DNA of 64,000 nt from Symbiodinium natans. Taxonomy: Eukaryota; Sar; Dinophyceae; Suessiales; Symbiodiniaceae. Positions 11,101 through 22,411 of the stretch are shown here, piece after piece. A model generated the notes under the pieces. It was not told the DNA's origin. It made no database searches and was given only the letters and a program-made list of their open reading frames with translations. Location of the stretch: assembly GCA_905221605.1 (NCBI GenBank), contig CAJNDS010002387.1, forward strand, positions 243,501-307,500, read 5' to 3'. The translations under genes and the position numbers were made by a program. The first letter of the stretch is position 1. Each line of letters begins with the position of its first letter.

Positions 11101-11627
11101 CCTAAACCCAAGCCCGACCCTAAACCTTACAGCCGAAACCCTAAACCCTACAGCCTAAACCCTAAAGCCTCAGCCCTAAAGCCGAACCCTAAACCCCAAA
11201 GTAAAGCCTAAACCGAAACCGGAACTAAACCCCGAAAGCCTAAACCGAGGACAGCCCAACGACCACAGGCTTCGGGTTAAGGGTGGGAGGGCTTAGGGTT
11301 TAGGGTTTGAGGGGGCCAGCAGGACCCCCTCCCCCCCCCGTTTTGGGGGGTAAGGAGGGAAAAAGGGAGGTTTTCACGTCCAGAAACCTATCCAACACGC
11401 CGCCAGGGTCGGCGGACCCTAAACCCTAAACCCTAAACCCCAAACCCTAAACCCTAAACCCTAAACCCCAAACCCTAAACCCTAAACCCCACACCCTAAA
11501 CCCTAAACCCTGTAGGCCCTAAGTGTGCCAGGAGTTGATGAGGTGGCTGCTCAAAATGCACGCGTCTGTGGACGTGGCCGCCGACGAGTCCTTCACAACT
11601 CCCTTCATGCGCCTCATCTTGATCTAA
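8151..11627 (+). CDS. ankyrin-repeat protein, split gene
   Basis: Phase-compatible exons 8151-8234, 8352-8390, 8774-8830, 8974-8986 and 9084 to about 9156, then, after a gap, 11384-11407 and 11532-11627 (stop TAA 11625-11627). The first has an ATG (MAQQGGTRLIKHLGDACREY). The third reads GVDIDVQDENGWTLLPLGS and the last two KPIQHAAR and ELMRWLLKMHASVDVA, matching the ankyrin pattern (D-x-N/D-G-x-T-x-L, then AAR .. E-L-x-x-L-L .. A-x-V). Ankyrin repeats mediate protein-protein binding. The intron 8987-9083 is a complete family A element. Exons between 9.16 and 11.38 kb were not resolved; short candidates are near 9383 and 9643. The number of repeats and the start codon are uncertain. Confidence 0.55.
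8987..9083 (+). mobile_element. introner-like element, family A, whole intron
   Basis: 97 bp, GTAGCTGAGTGAGTACACTT to GTCAGCAACTAAAAG, closely matching 237-389 and 30420-30520. Excision joins GLAL to WVLSLASCRKTQ in the ankyrin-type gene through a split Arg codon. Confidence 0.7.
9830..9960. repeat. low-complexity pyrimidine then CG/GC dinucleotide tract
   Basis: TCTCTGT-rich DNA passes into C-rich runs and then about 35 bp of alternating CGCGCG (9918-9957), a potential Z-DNA-forming tract. Confidence 0.85.
9961..10900. repeat. GC-rich repeat region with CATCATGAGCATCAGC motifs
   Basis: Variants of GAGCATCATGAGCATCAGC occur near 9965, 10088, 10364, 10458 and, inverted, 10648. Hairpin-like pieces such as GTAAAAACCCATGGTTTTTAC and ACGAGGTTTTC recur near 10325, 10584 and 10805. 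Open frames on both strands follow the repeats. No exon could be supported between 9.7 and 11.38 kb with confidence. Confidence 0.6.
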
Positions 11628-11879
11628 GGGTTTAGGGGGTTCAGGGTTCAGGGTTCAGGGTTTAGGGTTTAGGGTTTACGGTTTAGGGTTTAGGGTTTAG
11701 GGACGCGGCAAAGGGCCCATTTTTAGGGTTTAGGTGTGTATGGGGTTTAGGGGTGTAGGGGTTTAGGGGTCCATGTTTGGATTTAGGGGTTTAGGGGTGG
11801 TCTAGGGCTTTAGGGTTTTAGGGTTTTAGGGCTTTAGGGCTTTAGGGCTTTTAGGGCTTTAGGGCTTTAGGGGTTTAGG

Positions 11880-12038
11880 GTTTGTAGGGTTTAGGGTTTA
11901 TAGGGTTTATAGGGTTTATAGGGTTTAGAGGGTTTATAGGGTTTATAGGGTTTATAGGGTTTATATGGTTTATAGGGTTTATAGGGTTTATAGGGTTTAT
12001 AGGGTTTATAGGGTTTATAGGGTTTATAGGGTTTAGGG
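11880..12038. repeat. homogeneous 9-bp telomere-variant array (TTTATAGGG)
   Basis: About fifteen nearly identical TTTATAGGG units in tandem, flanked by ordinary TTTAGGG. The mirror-image array (CCCTATAAA) is at 51262-51350. Confidence 0.9.
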
Positions 12039-12685
12039 TTAGTGGAAGAGGGAAGCGCTCAGACAAGGCTGTGATCAACACACCCCCTAAACCTTCATGT
12101 AGAGTTTAGGGTTTAGGGTTTCGGGTTTGGGCTTAAGGGGTTAGAGTCTGAGGTTTTAGGGTTGAGTATTTAGGGTTTAGGATCCCCCAAACCGAAATTC
12201 TGAAACCGTCGCCAAAGCTCTGCAATGAGGGGCCTAAAAATGGTTGTGCGCTGTGCGTTCTTGCCCCCCCCCGCCCCCCCACGGTCTCCCCGCTCTCACC
12301 CTAGACTTTGAACCCGAAACTCCGGTGTCCCTAACCTCTAAAACCCCAAACCCCAAACCCCAAAACCCCAAAACCCTAAAACCCTAAAACCGGAAACCCT
12401 TCATAGCCCTGAGGCCAGAACCCGAAGAACCCCCAGCTAAATCTCCACAACCCACGAACCCTAAACCCTCTCAACCACAAGAGGCAACGCCCGGACACAA
12501 CTAAGCAAACTAGAAGAAGGATCTCTATAAGGTTCAAGGTCTGTTTCTTACTTACTTAAGCGGATATTGGGCTAACTCGAAACCATTGTTTAGGTTTTGC
12601 TGGAGTAAGGGTGTAAACCCTACAGAGAGCATAATTCGGGCTGAGGGATATTGGGGGGCTCAAAGTGCAGGGCGGACGGTAGCAG

Positions 12686-12876
12686 CGCCTGCGCGAATTC
12701 GGCACCCATGGTCTATGCTGGTTCGGTGTTAGGGTTCAGGGTTCAGGGTTTAGGGTTTAGGACTTAGGGCTCCTAGGCTTGAGCCTAGGCTGGCAGCTAT
12801 CAACGGCAACAAAGACCTTGCAACCCTGCCGCGTGGCAGAAGCTACGGGGATGTGCGTTTTGCGAATCGGGCTAAG
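12686..12876 (+). CDS. candidate exon pair, unknown protein
   Basis: Exons 12686-12720 and 12797-12876 join in phase (GCT split G|CT). They give ACANSAPMVYA followed by INGNKDLATLPRGRSYGDV, a polar sequence of unknown function, ending at GTTCAA. A possible continuation is the hydrophobic segment at 13047-13110 (IPLGMVVMCWPCLSVDLFCV), whose phase does not join directly. Confidence 0.4.
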
Positions 12877-13494
12877 GTTCAACCAGCTGCAGTTTAGGAG
12901 TGTTTCGGGATTAGGGCTTAGGGTTTAGGGATTAGGTTCTGGGTTTATCAAATTACCTTATTTGGGGTCCCTTTTTTTGGGAATCCTACTGTTTGGGGGG
13001 ATATGTAGCCGGAGACAGGCTCATCGCAACTCACCTTTGGTAGCATGCATCCCGCTGGGCATGGTCGTGATGTGTTGGCCATGCCTTTCCGTCGACCTCT
13101 TCTGTGTCTATAGGGTTTAGGGTTTAGGGTTTAGGGTGTTCCAAAGTGCCGCGGTCCCGACCCGCGCCAGTGGTGGCGGGTCGGGCCGCCTCGGTGCAGC
13201 GGATCCCACCCCAGCCACCCAAACTGCCGCCTTTTTCGGGTTTAGAGCGGTCTACCCTCCGCCGCCCCCCTATCAAGGGGGCTTACACCTCGAGTCTCCC
13301 CGCTGGCCGGGGTGGGACGTGTTGACTGCTGCTGTTGCTTGAGCGTACACTTTCCTGGATCAACAGGGAGCGGGACAATCTGTTTCACCCATACTGTGTT
13401 TAAGACACCCTCAAGCCCAATTCCGGACCCAAGCTCATTCATACGGCAGAATGGCGAGGGCCAAGCGCGGAAGGCCCGGCCACCCGCTGGCGCA

Positions 13495-15355
13495 AGGGCC
13501 TTGGCGGGGGCAACTGCGGGGGTGACCCTGGCGGGGGCGACCCTGGCGGGGGCAACCCTGGCACGGGCAACCCTGGAAGGGGCGAGGCGAGGTTTTTTGT
13601 TTCAAAAACACTTTCTTATTTCTCTCTCTACATATATATATGTCCACCTTGGCGGGGGCAACCCTGGCGAGGCCCTGGCGACTACTAACGGGAAACCCTG
13701 GCAATTAATTAATAGAGAACTTTGACAGCACCCTTCGCACTTGAAGCCCTGCTCGGCAACTAAACAACACTTCATAGAGAAGGACGACGAAGCCTCGCCA
13801 GCGCGCGAAGAGGACGAGGTGCGTAGGGCCGTCGCAGAGAAGGTGCACAATTCCTGAGTAGGCGACGTGAGGAGGCGGGCTGACAGGGCAACCCGGCGAG
13901 GGCAATGTCACCCTGGCGGGGGCAACCCTGGCGGGGCAACCCTGCCAAGGGCAACCCTAACTCGGCGGCAACCCTGGCAGGGGCAACGCTGGTGGGGGCA
14001 ACCCTGGCAGGGGTAAAACTGGGCAACCCGGCGGGGTTGCGATAAAAACCGTTAAATCTACTGGACGTCTTAGTTTTAAAATAGAATGACATTGAAAGAC
14101 TTCTCATAAAGTAAAATAAGATGAAAGATAATGAATCCTGCATTTCTATTTGGTACAGCTTTTAGCATAGCATATTGGCATAAGAAATACCATTCAGGTA
14201 CGATATGTAAGGGAGTAAGTAATCCACATGCTTCTACTGCATTCACTGGATGTGAGAAAGAAGAGAAGCCGAAATGAATTTGAAGAAGATATAGATCGAG
14301 AATTAATATCTTTCCAGAGAAATCTTTACGAATAATGAGAGAAAAAATGCCATTTAATTTTATTATTAGTGGAATTCCTTAAAGGAATATTAGAAGATAG
14401 AAATTGTAGATTAAAAAATATGAAAAATGGCGGGGACAACCCTGGGGCATCCTGGCGGGCAACCCTGGCGGGGGCAACCCTGGCGGGGGCAAGCGGCCAC
14501 CCTGGTGGAGGCGAACCTCGGAGACAACCCTGGTGGGGGCAACCCTGGCGGGGGCAACCCTGGCAGGGGCAAGGTGAGGTATAAACACATATATATATAT
14601 ATGTCTGGACCCTGGCGGGGGCCACTAATAATGGAGAACTTTGGCAGGGCCCTTCATAGACAAGGACGACGAAGCATACAGGTGCACAATTCCTGAATAG
14701 GCGGCGAAGGCCAATTTCGGGGGGGCAACCGGAGGGGGCAACCCTAGTAGGCTGGTGGGGGCAACGCTGTCACCCTGGTGGGGGCGACCCTGGCGGGGGC
14801 AACCCTGGAAGGGGGCAACCCTGGTGGGGCAACCCTGGCGGGGCAACCCTGGCGGGGGCAACCCTGGCGGGGGGGGGAACCTGGCGGGCCAACCCTGGCG
14901 GGGGGCAACCCTGGTGGGGGCAACCCTCACAGGGCAACCCTGGTGGGGGCAACCCTGGCGGGCCGATTCTGGCAGAGGCAACCCTGGTGAACCTCGGAGA
15001 CAACCCTGGTGGGGGCAACCCTGGCGGGGGATAGGCGGCGAGGCCAATTTCGGGGGGCAACAGGAGGGGGCAACCCTAGAACCCTGGCGGGGGCAACCCT
15101 GGCAGGGGCAACCCTGGCGGGGGCAACCCTGGCAGGGGCAACCCTGACGAAAAAACCTTGGCGGGGGCAACCTTGGCGGGGGCAACCCTGGCGGGGGCAA
15201 CCCTGGTGGGGGCAACGGGCAACCCTGGCAGGGGGCAATTCCGGCGGGCCTGGCGGGGCAACTCCGTCCGTGGGGGGAACCCTGGCGGGGGCAAACGGCG
15301 GGGGCAACCCTGGCGAGGGCAACCCTGGCGGGGGCAACCCTGGCGGGGCTGGTAA
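13495..15355. repeat. 15-bp minisatellite (CAACCCTGGCGGGGG) with embedded duplicated spacer
   Basis: Units of CAACCCTGGCGGGGG, many with A/T/C changes, make up most of three blocks (about 13498-13580, 13900-14030 and 14450-15350). Translated, they give (G)ATLAG on + and QGCPR on -, so the long frames here are artefacts. Unique AT-rich DNA lies at 14040-14440. A spacer (TTCATAGA.AAGGACGACGAAGC .. GTGCACAATTCCTGA.TAGGCG) occurs at 13769-13868 and again at 14651-14703. Confidence 0.9.
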
Positions 15356-15404
15356 GCTCGATCTGCTTGGCAAAGCAAGCAGATCTCGAAGCGGTAGCGT
15401 TCAG

Positions 15405-15528
15405 TTGTACCGGCCGCCGCCTGGCGCGGGCGGCCTATGGTTTAGGGTTTAGGGTTTAGGGTTTGTTTGTCTACAGGGTCAACGCAGAGCTCAACTCGTT
15501 GCATGTTCTACGCCTGCAAGAGAACTAG
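15405..15528 (+). CDS. candidate terminal exon pair, unknown protein
   Basis: Exons 15405-15439 and 15477-15528 join through a split Trp codon: LYRPPPGAGGL, W, then VNAELNSLHVLRLQEN and a TAG stop at 15526-15528. Borders are TTCAG, GTTTAG and CTACAG. The intron is 37 nt of pure TTTAGGG-type DNA, the shortest proposed here. Downstream to 16350 is a low-repeat stretch without a supported gene. Confidence 0.45.
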
Positions 15529-16352
15529 CTACTGTTGAAGCAACTGGCCGGATTTCGGTGTTAGTTCTCCCTTACATCCGAATTGTTTGCCGAGCTCTCA
15601 AGCTTCTAGTTTTCAACGGGGCATTGGATGGATTTGTCATCGCAAACCTAATTTCCAATGAAAGCCAGGGAGAGAAAACAACACACACGAAGAGCAGCAG
15701 CAAAGGAACAGAACGAACCGCCTTCAGCTTGCTTAGGCTTCAGGGCTCAGGGTGTAACTGAGTCCTTGTTGGCTTCAAGTTTACATCTTGGTTATTCTAA
15801 ACACCCAAGAAGGATAAGAATGATCCTTTTCAAATATAGGCCCAACAGGGACCCAGGTAAGCTGTCTAGTGTTGAGGCTTTCTTGGGTGCATTGAGGATG
15901 GCACTGCTGTGGGTAGAGAGCCGATGGGGGCCTAGGGTGTGAAGAGGCAGGGTTCAGGGGTTGGGGATTAGGCGTTTAGGGGGTTTAGGGTTTAGGGTTT
16001 AGGGTTTAGGGTTTAGGGTTTAGGGTTTAGGGTTTAGGGTAACTCGCCAAAGGTTGCTCAAGCATTATGCAGACCCAGATGCGCAGGACAAGGACCGGAG
16101 GGTTTTAGAGTTTAGGGGTTGCCGCGGGTGCTCAACCCCGAGGCCCACGGATGCTGGCTAAGCTTGAACATGCCACCCCAAACCCCCTCAACCCTACAAC
16201 CCTGAGGGCAGGGAGGCCTTTCCGAAGCTTGGGGGACCCCTGGAATTGTCCCAAGACTCTCGGAGCTTTGGGGCACAGTTTAGGGTTTACGGTGTAGAGT
16301 TTGGGGTTTAGGGTTCCCCGGAAGCACTCGAGTAGTTCTCGGCTGGGTGCAG

Positions 16353-16433
16353 ATTCTGTCTGGTTCCAGCCAGGAACCAAAAGGACCCACCAGTTTATAC
16401 TTCACCAGTCGGCATACGGATCTTGGGGCTTAG
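16353..16433 (+). CDS. candidate terminal exon, unknown
   Basis: After GGTGCAG the frame reads ILSGSSQEPKGPTSLYFTSR and six more residues to a TAG stop at 16431. Polar, no recognised domain. Confidence 0.35.
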   Translation: MLSGSSQEPKGPTSLYFTSRHTDLGA

Positions 16434-16565
16434 TGGTTCCAGTTTGGGGTTTAGGGTTTAGGGTTTAGGGTTTACGGTTTAGGGTTTAAGGTTTAGGGTT
16501 TAGGGTTTAGGGTTTAGGGTTTAGGGTTTAGGGTTTAGGGTTTAGGGTTTAGGGTTTAGGGAACG

Positions 16566-16682
16566 ATGACCTGGCAGCCCTACAGAATTGAAGCCCAACC
16601 TTCGCGCTCCAATGGCGCGAAGCAACCTTTCTTGGGAGGATGGCGCGACGGCCCTGATCCTGGCTATACAGGCCAGGGTTGA
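16566..16682 (+). CDS. candidate terminal exon, unknown
   Basis: Directly after a heptamer array, a frame from ATG 16566 reads MTWQPYRIEAQPSRSNGAKQ and then a Gly/Pro-rich end to TGA 16680-16682. It could be a short exon starting at the CAG at 16573. Function unknown. Confidence 0.35.
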   Translation: MTWQPYRIEAQPSRSNGAKQPFLGGWRDGPDPGYTGQG

Positions 16683-16704
16683 AGCCTTGGGTTTTTAGCT
16701 GTAC

Positions 16705-18515
16705 AAATTATAGTGACGTCAGCGACGTCATTTTGAAATTAGCGCCAAATTAGTGACGTCAGAAATCCGAAATTAAGCCAAATTAAGGACCTGGTTTGGC
16801 ACCAACAAGCTGTAGAACCTGAGGCCCCTCCTGGTTGGTTTTGGAGGTTGGAATTGGCTTCAAAAACCCTATCTGGCCCAGATAGGGTTTTTGGGAGCAC
16901 CTATCTGGCCCAGATAGGGTTGTTTTGAGCAAAAAAACCCTATCTGGCCCAGATAGGGTTGTTTTGAGCAAAAACTGGCCCGTCCCCTTCCCTGCCCCCC
17001 CCTCTCCCCTTCCCCGCACCCCCCCCACCCCTCCTGGTTGGGTTTGGGGCTTGGAATTGGCTTCACAAACCCTATCTGGCCCAGATAAGGTTTTTCGGAG
17101 CAAAAACACCCTATCTGGCCCAGATAGGGTTTTTTTGAGCAAAAACTGGCCCGTCCCCTTGCCTGCACCCCTCTCTCCCCTCCCCCGCACCCCCCCACCC
17201 CGTCTGGTTGGGTTTGGGGCTTGGAATTGGCTTCAAAAACCCTATCTGGCCCAGATAGGGTTTTTCAGAGCAAAAAAACCCTATCTGGCCCAGATTTTGT
17301 TTTTTTGAACAAAAAACCCCAATCTGGCCCAGATAGGGTTTTTTTGAGCAAAAACTGGCCCGTCCCCTTCCCCTCTCCCCTCCCCCGCACCACCCCAGTT
17401 TGGGGCTTGGAATTGGCATCAAAAACCCTATCCGGCCCAGATAGGGTTTTTGGGAGCAAAAAAGCCCTATCTGGCCCAGATAGCCCCCCACCCCTCCTGG
17501 TTGGGTTCGGGGCTTGGAATTGGCTTCAAAAACACTATCTGGCCCAGATAGGGTTTTTGGGAGCAAAAAAACCCTATCTGGCCGATAGGGTTTTTGTTGA
17601 GCAAAAACTGGCCCGTCCCCTTCCCTGCCCCCCCCTCTCCCCTCCCCCGCACCCCCCACCCCTTCTGGTTGGGTTTGGGGCTTGGAATTGGCTTCAAAAA
17701 CCCTATCTTTTTCAGAGCAACAAAACCCTATCTGGCCCAGATAGTTTTTTTTGCGCAAAAAAACCCTATCTGGCCCAGATAGGGTTTTTTTGGGCAACAA
17801 CTGGCCCGTCCCCTTCCTTGCCCCCCCCTCTCCCCTTCCCCGCCTCCTGGTTGGGTTTGGGGCTTGGAATTGGCTTCAAACACCCTATCTGGCCCAGATA
17901 TCGTTTTTCAGAGCAAAAAAACCCTATCTGGCCCAGATAGGGTTTTTTTTGAGTCCCTTCCCTCCCCCCCCTCTCCCCCACCCCCTGGTTGGGTTTGGGG
18001 CTTGGAATTTGGTTTCGCGTTCTGGAGTTTGGGTAGCCCAGGTTGCCCTGAAAATGGGGTTTGGCTTTGCTTCGGCCCTATATGGCCAGATAGACTCAAA
18101 AAAACCCTATCTGGCCCAGATAGGGTTTTTTTCAGGGTTTGGGGCAAGGTTTGGGGTACAGGGCTCAGGTTGTTCCCAAATCGGCTTGACATTGTGTTTT
18201 GGGCTGCAGACAGGCTCGTTGTAGGGTTGCTTCAAGGTCGTTGTAGGGTTGTTTCAGGGTGGCCCAGGTAGGCTCCTTTTAATAGGTTGTTGCAGGGTTT
18301 GAGTGAGTTTAGGGCAGGGCTGAGAGTTTTAGGTTCCGTCAGGCCCTGATTTTGGGTGGCTGGGCTATGTGTAAACCCTGGAGCTTAATTTCGGAAACGA
18401 AATTAAGCGCGACGTCCTTAATTTCAATTTTGAAATTAAGCGCGACGTCACTAATTTCGTGTTTCCTATTTAGCGCGACGTCATTTGCCTAATTTGGGTT
18501 TTGAAATTAATATAA
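16705..18515. repeat. palindromic satellite array between inverted flanks
   Basis: From about 16860 to 18130 the palindrome CCCTATCTGGCCCAGATAGGG occurs about twenty times, alternating with a longer spacer (ACTGGCCCGTCCCCTTCC, C-rich run, TGGTTGGGTTTGGGGCTTGG, AATTGGCTTC). The flanks, 16705-16785 and 18382-18515, share GACGTCA/TGACGTC palindromes and AAATTAG-type motifs in opposite orientation. Open frames on both strands are translations of the array. Confidence 0.85.
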
Positions 18516-19421
18516 TTTCGGCAGTAGGGCTTGAGAGCCTTTAGGTGTTTCCGGTTTATAGGGCTTAGGGTCTTAAGGGTTTTATAGTTGTTTCGCACTT
18601 TAAAGGTTCTTGGGGTTTTGGGGTTTTTCGGGTTTTAGGCTCTAGGTTGCAAGCCCATGGGCAATGCGCTACTCCTCTTTCAACAAAGCCGAAGCCCTCA
18701 CCCCTCAACTTTCAACACTTGCCTTCGGCGGGTGTAATTTAGAGTCCGGTGCCCTACATAGTACATACGTCCACCCAAAAGGGAGCCTATGTATACGAAA
18801 ATTAGAGAGCTACTTGTACGGGTGCTCAACAGGTCGCAACAATGTCAGATTTCCGCCGTGCAATGTTGAGCTTTACTCGTCGTCAAGGCTCGACTTAGAC
18901 TAGGACTCAGAGTAGGCCCTTATTCCCTTTGTTTTGGGAGGTGGCTCATGTTCCCTTGAATGCGGGTCTAGGGTTTAGGGTTCCTCTTGGGTCTAGTAGA
19001 CTGTTCCCAGGAGGTTGAAGGCTGGGGGCCTGATCAAGGACTATACTCAGGAGCTAGATAGGAAGCCTCCTAAGGGGTGCATCCCGAAACCTAAACCCCG
19101 AACCATAAGCCTGAGGCGAGACGCTATCCTACTCCAGGGTTGGCGCTTTCTGCTTCAGGAGTGGTTGCCAACAACCCTAAAGCCCACAGCCGGGTTAGAG
19201 TGGGCTGCGCGATTATTGTTTCTACCGCCATTACAATTTGATACCTGTATGAGTACTGAATAGGTACTGTTAGTACTCTTGCTACTACTGTTAGCTATTA
19301 CTGCCATTTCTACTATGTCTACTGTCACCTTTTTTCTGCTAGTGATAGCACTGCTACTAGTACTGCCCGAAACCCTAAACCCTAAATCCTAAACCCTAAA
19401 CCCTAAACCTTAAACCCGAAG

Positions 19422-19517
19422 CCGCCACGCGCTCGCGCCTTGCGACCACGAGGCGCGGCAGATCGAGTTCGCGGACTTCCTGATCGAAGAAGGCGTTGAA
19501 TGTGTCTTGGCCGCAGG
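19422..19517 (+). CDS. candidate exon, unknown protein
   Basis: Between CGAAG and GTTTCGG the frame reads RHALAPCDHEARQIEFADFL and then IEEGVECVLAA, of typical amphipathic helical composition. GC-rich and unique between heptamer arrays. No family recognised. Confidence 0.45.
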
Positions 19518-19644
19518 GTTTCGGGTTTAGAGTTTGGGGTTTAGGGTTTAGGGTTTAGGTTTTTGGGGTTGAGGGTTTGCGATCTGCAGCCGTGTTTACG
19601 CGTGTGTAGGGTGTGGGCAGGGGGGAGACCAAAACACCCGTTTC

Positions 19645-19760
19645 ATGCCTAAAATCTCAAGCCTAAACCCTGAACCTTTTGTCTTAATCCCAAAGCCCCA
19701 ACCCTTAAACCCTCAACCCTCTACCCTCTACCCTCTACCCTCAACCCTCAACCCTCAAGC

Positions 19761-19820
<60 letters not shown>

Positions 19821-19830
19821 ACCTGACCAA
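19645..19830. repeat. telomere-variant array (CCCTCAA)
   Basis: About a dozen tandem CCCTCAA units (19735-19822), another local variant of the heptamer. The open frame across it is repeat-derived. Confidence 0.85.
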
Positions 19831-19869
19831 AAGCCCACACTCCCAAAAGCCATCCAACAAATCCAACAG

Positions 19870-20049
19870 GGTCCAGCACCGCGCACCCCCCCAAAACGTC
19901 TTCGGAACTTGATAGCCCAGTGGTACCAATTTACCCTTTTTGTTGCATTGGTTCTGGGTTCCCGTAAAAAGTAACCAACCCAAAAAAGGGGTGCCCTTAT
20001 CAGAAGATGGTTTCTGGGCGACCAAGGGAAGGAGGGTGCTGTGAACTAG
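19870..20049 (+). CDS. candidate exon pair flanking a family B intron with GA start
   Basis: Exon 19870-19910 (VQHRAPPQNVFGT) and exon 20027-20049 (split Trp, KEGAVN, stop TAG 20047-20049). The intron 19911-20026 is a complete family B element, starting GATAGCCCAGTGG and ending GGGCGACCAAG, so its donor would be GA rather than GT. GA donors are known in dinoflagellates. Confidence 0.4.
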
Positions 20050-20202
20050 GGTTTTTGGGAGTTATGTACGGTTCAGGGTTTAGGGAAACCCTAAACCCCC
20101 AAACCCTCAAAGCCCTAAACCCTAAACCCTAAACCCTAAACCCTAAACCCTAAACCCTAAACCATGCATAAACCCTCAAGTCTCGGGTGTCCCCTCAGCC
20201 AG

Positions 20203-20274
20203 GCACCCTCAAAACGACTGCTGGCTTGGATGCCACTGTCCGGGCCCCCGGCCAAACGTCTCAGGGAAGCCTAG
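20203..20274 (+). CDS. candidate terminal exon, unknown
   Basis: After CAGCCAG the frame reads APSKRLLAWMPLSGPPAKRL, REA and stop TAG 20272-20274. Basic, unknown function. Confidence 0.4.
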   Translation, partial: APSKRLLAWMPLSGPPAKRLREA

Positions 20275-20689
20275 TGGTCGCTGCATTCACACCCTAAACC
20301 CTAAACCCTAAACCCTAAACCCTAAACCCTAAACCCTAAACCCTAAACCCTAAACCCTAAACCCTAAACCCTAAACCCTAAACCGGGCTTTGGGTTTGGG
20401 ATTTATATGGCTTGGGGGTTGAGGTTGTAGGGCCTAGATTGTGACCTCCTCAAGCTAGGGAACCGAAAAGGCACAGAGTAGGAACGTAGATGCCAGGGCC
20501 CTTACAGCCCCTGTCACTGCTTCTCTTGCGCCCAGGAAGAAGGGTTGCAGACCCAAACCCCCTACTCCATACAACTTAAGGTATCGGGTTTAGGGTCTAA
20601 GGTTTAGGGTCTGTAGGCCTTGGGGTTTCTAGGGTTTGGAGTTTGTAAGGTTTGCGGCTTACAACGGTCAAAGGGTTGACAGGGTGTAG

Positions 20690-21292
20690 TGCCTTATTGA
20701 AAGAAATTCTGGAGAAAACAGTTCTGTGCATAAGGGAGGAACTAGAATGTAGAACAGCCTCCCCTCTCCAACCCTAAACCCTAAACCCTAAACCCTAAAC
20801 CCTAAACCCTAAACCCTAAGCCCTAATTAAACCCTCTGAACCCGAGACGCATGCAGAGGAAGTGGCGGACAGCCTGGGCTTCCACGCTGTGTCGTCCCGC
20901 ATTGAGATGCGCATGAGACGGGACACTGGGCAAACCCTAAACCCTAAACCCTTAGGTTTTGTTGTCTTTTTTTCTTTGGGGGGGGGGGGGTATTTGTTTG
21001 TTGTTCTTAATTTTCTATATTTGTTTTTTATTTGTTTATTATTATTATTATTTATATTATTATTATTATTGTTGTTTCGGGGGTTGTTTTTGGGGTGTTT
21101 TCAGGGGTTGTGTTGGGTTTTGTGTTGCTTTTGTTTGGGTTTTCGGGAGTTTTGAGGGCTGCATTTTTTAGGGTTCTGCCTGCCTGGCTGACGCTAACCC
21201 CAAATCCAGAACACTACACCGTGTTGGTGGGCGATGTTTCACGAAATCGGAGAATCCCCAGACCTTTGCAACACGAGACGTGCGGAGCTTAG
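20690..21292 (+). CDS. candidate exon group, unknown protein
   Basis: Three open AG-bounded segments: 20690 to about 20768 (ALLKEILEKTVLCIREELEC), 20857 to about 20927 (EVADSLGFHAVSSRIEMRMR) and 21210-21292 (HYTVLVGDVSRNRRIPRPLQ, then a short end and TAG). The first two read like helical soluble protein. Joining phases were not proved. A T-rich ATT-repeat tract (20955-21170) separates the last two. Confidence 0.35.
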
Positions 21293-22309
21293 GTTGCCGT
21301 ATAAGCCCGTTTCAGCCAAAAGGGTACCTGGGGGTTTTTCCCCTTTTTCGAACAGTCCTTAAAAGGGATTATGGTACTCCCCCCCCCCCCCCCCCCCCCC
21401 CCCGCCCCCTATCTAGGAATACCCTACGCATAACAAGGATGCCCATGAGTTTAAGGTACATACCTTATTTAAATTAAGGGGTGTTGGGCTCTTTGGGGGT
21501 ACGTTGTTGTCACAGAGTACGGCGGGGACCTGGCGTTCCCTCGCCAGCCACGGCGGCAGTGCGCAACGCAACGCCGAAGCCCTATAAGCTTCAGGCGCTA
21601 TGAGACTAGGACCTAGGACCCGGATCTGTTTTTTCGGACTTAGGTCCCCTTATAAGCCCCCTGTCAACCAAAAAGGGCATCCATGTTATTCCTAGGTTAT
21701 TCTTGGGTCTAGGACATCGGGTGGAGGGTTCTGCAGATGCTAAGACCGTACCCTGGCCACGTTCTCCCGGATGGTTCAGAGTTATAAGGTTGGAAGCCCC
21801 TACCCCCGTTGCCTTTGAGGGGTATGAGAAGGGACCCTTAATCTTATCCTATATAACTCCTATTAACATGCCTTGTCAAGTCCCTACATACCTAAGTAGC
21901 CCTCAATGACCCCCAAGCAACCTCTAAGGTCTGGGTAGTTTCAGAATCCTAAACCCTAAACCCTAAACCCTCGGCCCAAAACCCTTGCCTTAATCCCTAA
22001 ACCCTACACCCTAAACCCTAAACCCTACACCCTAAACCCTAAACCCGAAACCCCCAAGTCAACTTTAAGTTCAGCCGCCCGAGGAAGAGCGGGATGGCCA
22101 GGAGCTGCGGGGTTTCGGGTTTACGGGGGGGTGGTCTCTTCTGCGGTTTAGGGTTTAGGGTTTAGGGTTTGGGGTTTGGGGTTTAGGGTTTTAGGGTTTA
22201 GGGTTTAGGGAGGTCGTGCAGGATTCCAGGGCCTGGGTTTGCGGTCTTGGGCTTAGTTCGGCATGGGGTTGCTTTTTGGGCACCCTAAGTAAATACAATC
22301 CAAACAGAG

Positions 22310-22411
22310 TCGGGGCACAAGAAGGGTTCGAGAGACCCCCCTGCCTCCCCTGGCACTGAAGCCTCAATTCATCTAACACGTGCACGCTCGATGCTTCCCG
22401 CCCTGGGCAGA
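22310..22411 (+). CDS. candidate exon, basic Ser/Pro-rich
   Basis: After AACAGAG the frame reads SGHKKGSRDPPASPGTEASI and continues open through HLTRARSMLPALGR. It is followed by AT-rich DNA and a C-then-A homopolymer block (22446-22487). Unknown function. Confidence 0.35.

Noticed and set aside
13312-15452. Overlapping frames rich in GATLAG or QGCPR
   Set aside because: Translations of a 15-bp minisatellite, whose unit is a multiple of three and so stays open in several frames on both strands.
16783-18271. Frames with KTLSGPDRV repeats on both strands
   Set aside because: Translations of the palindromic satellite.
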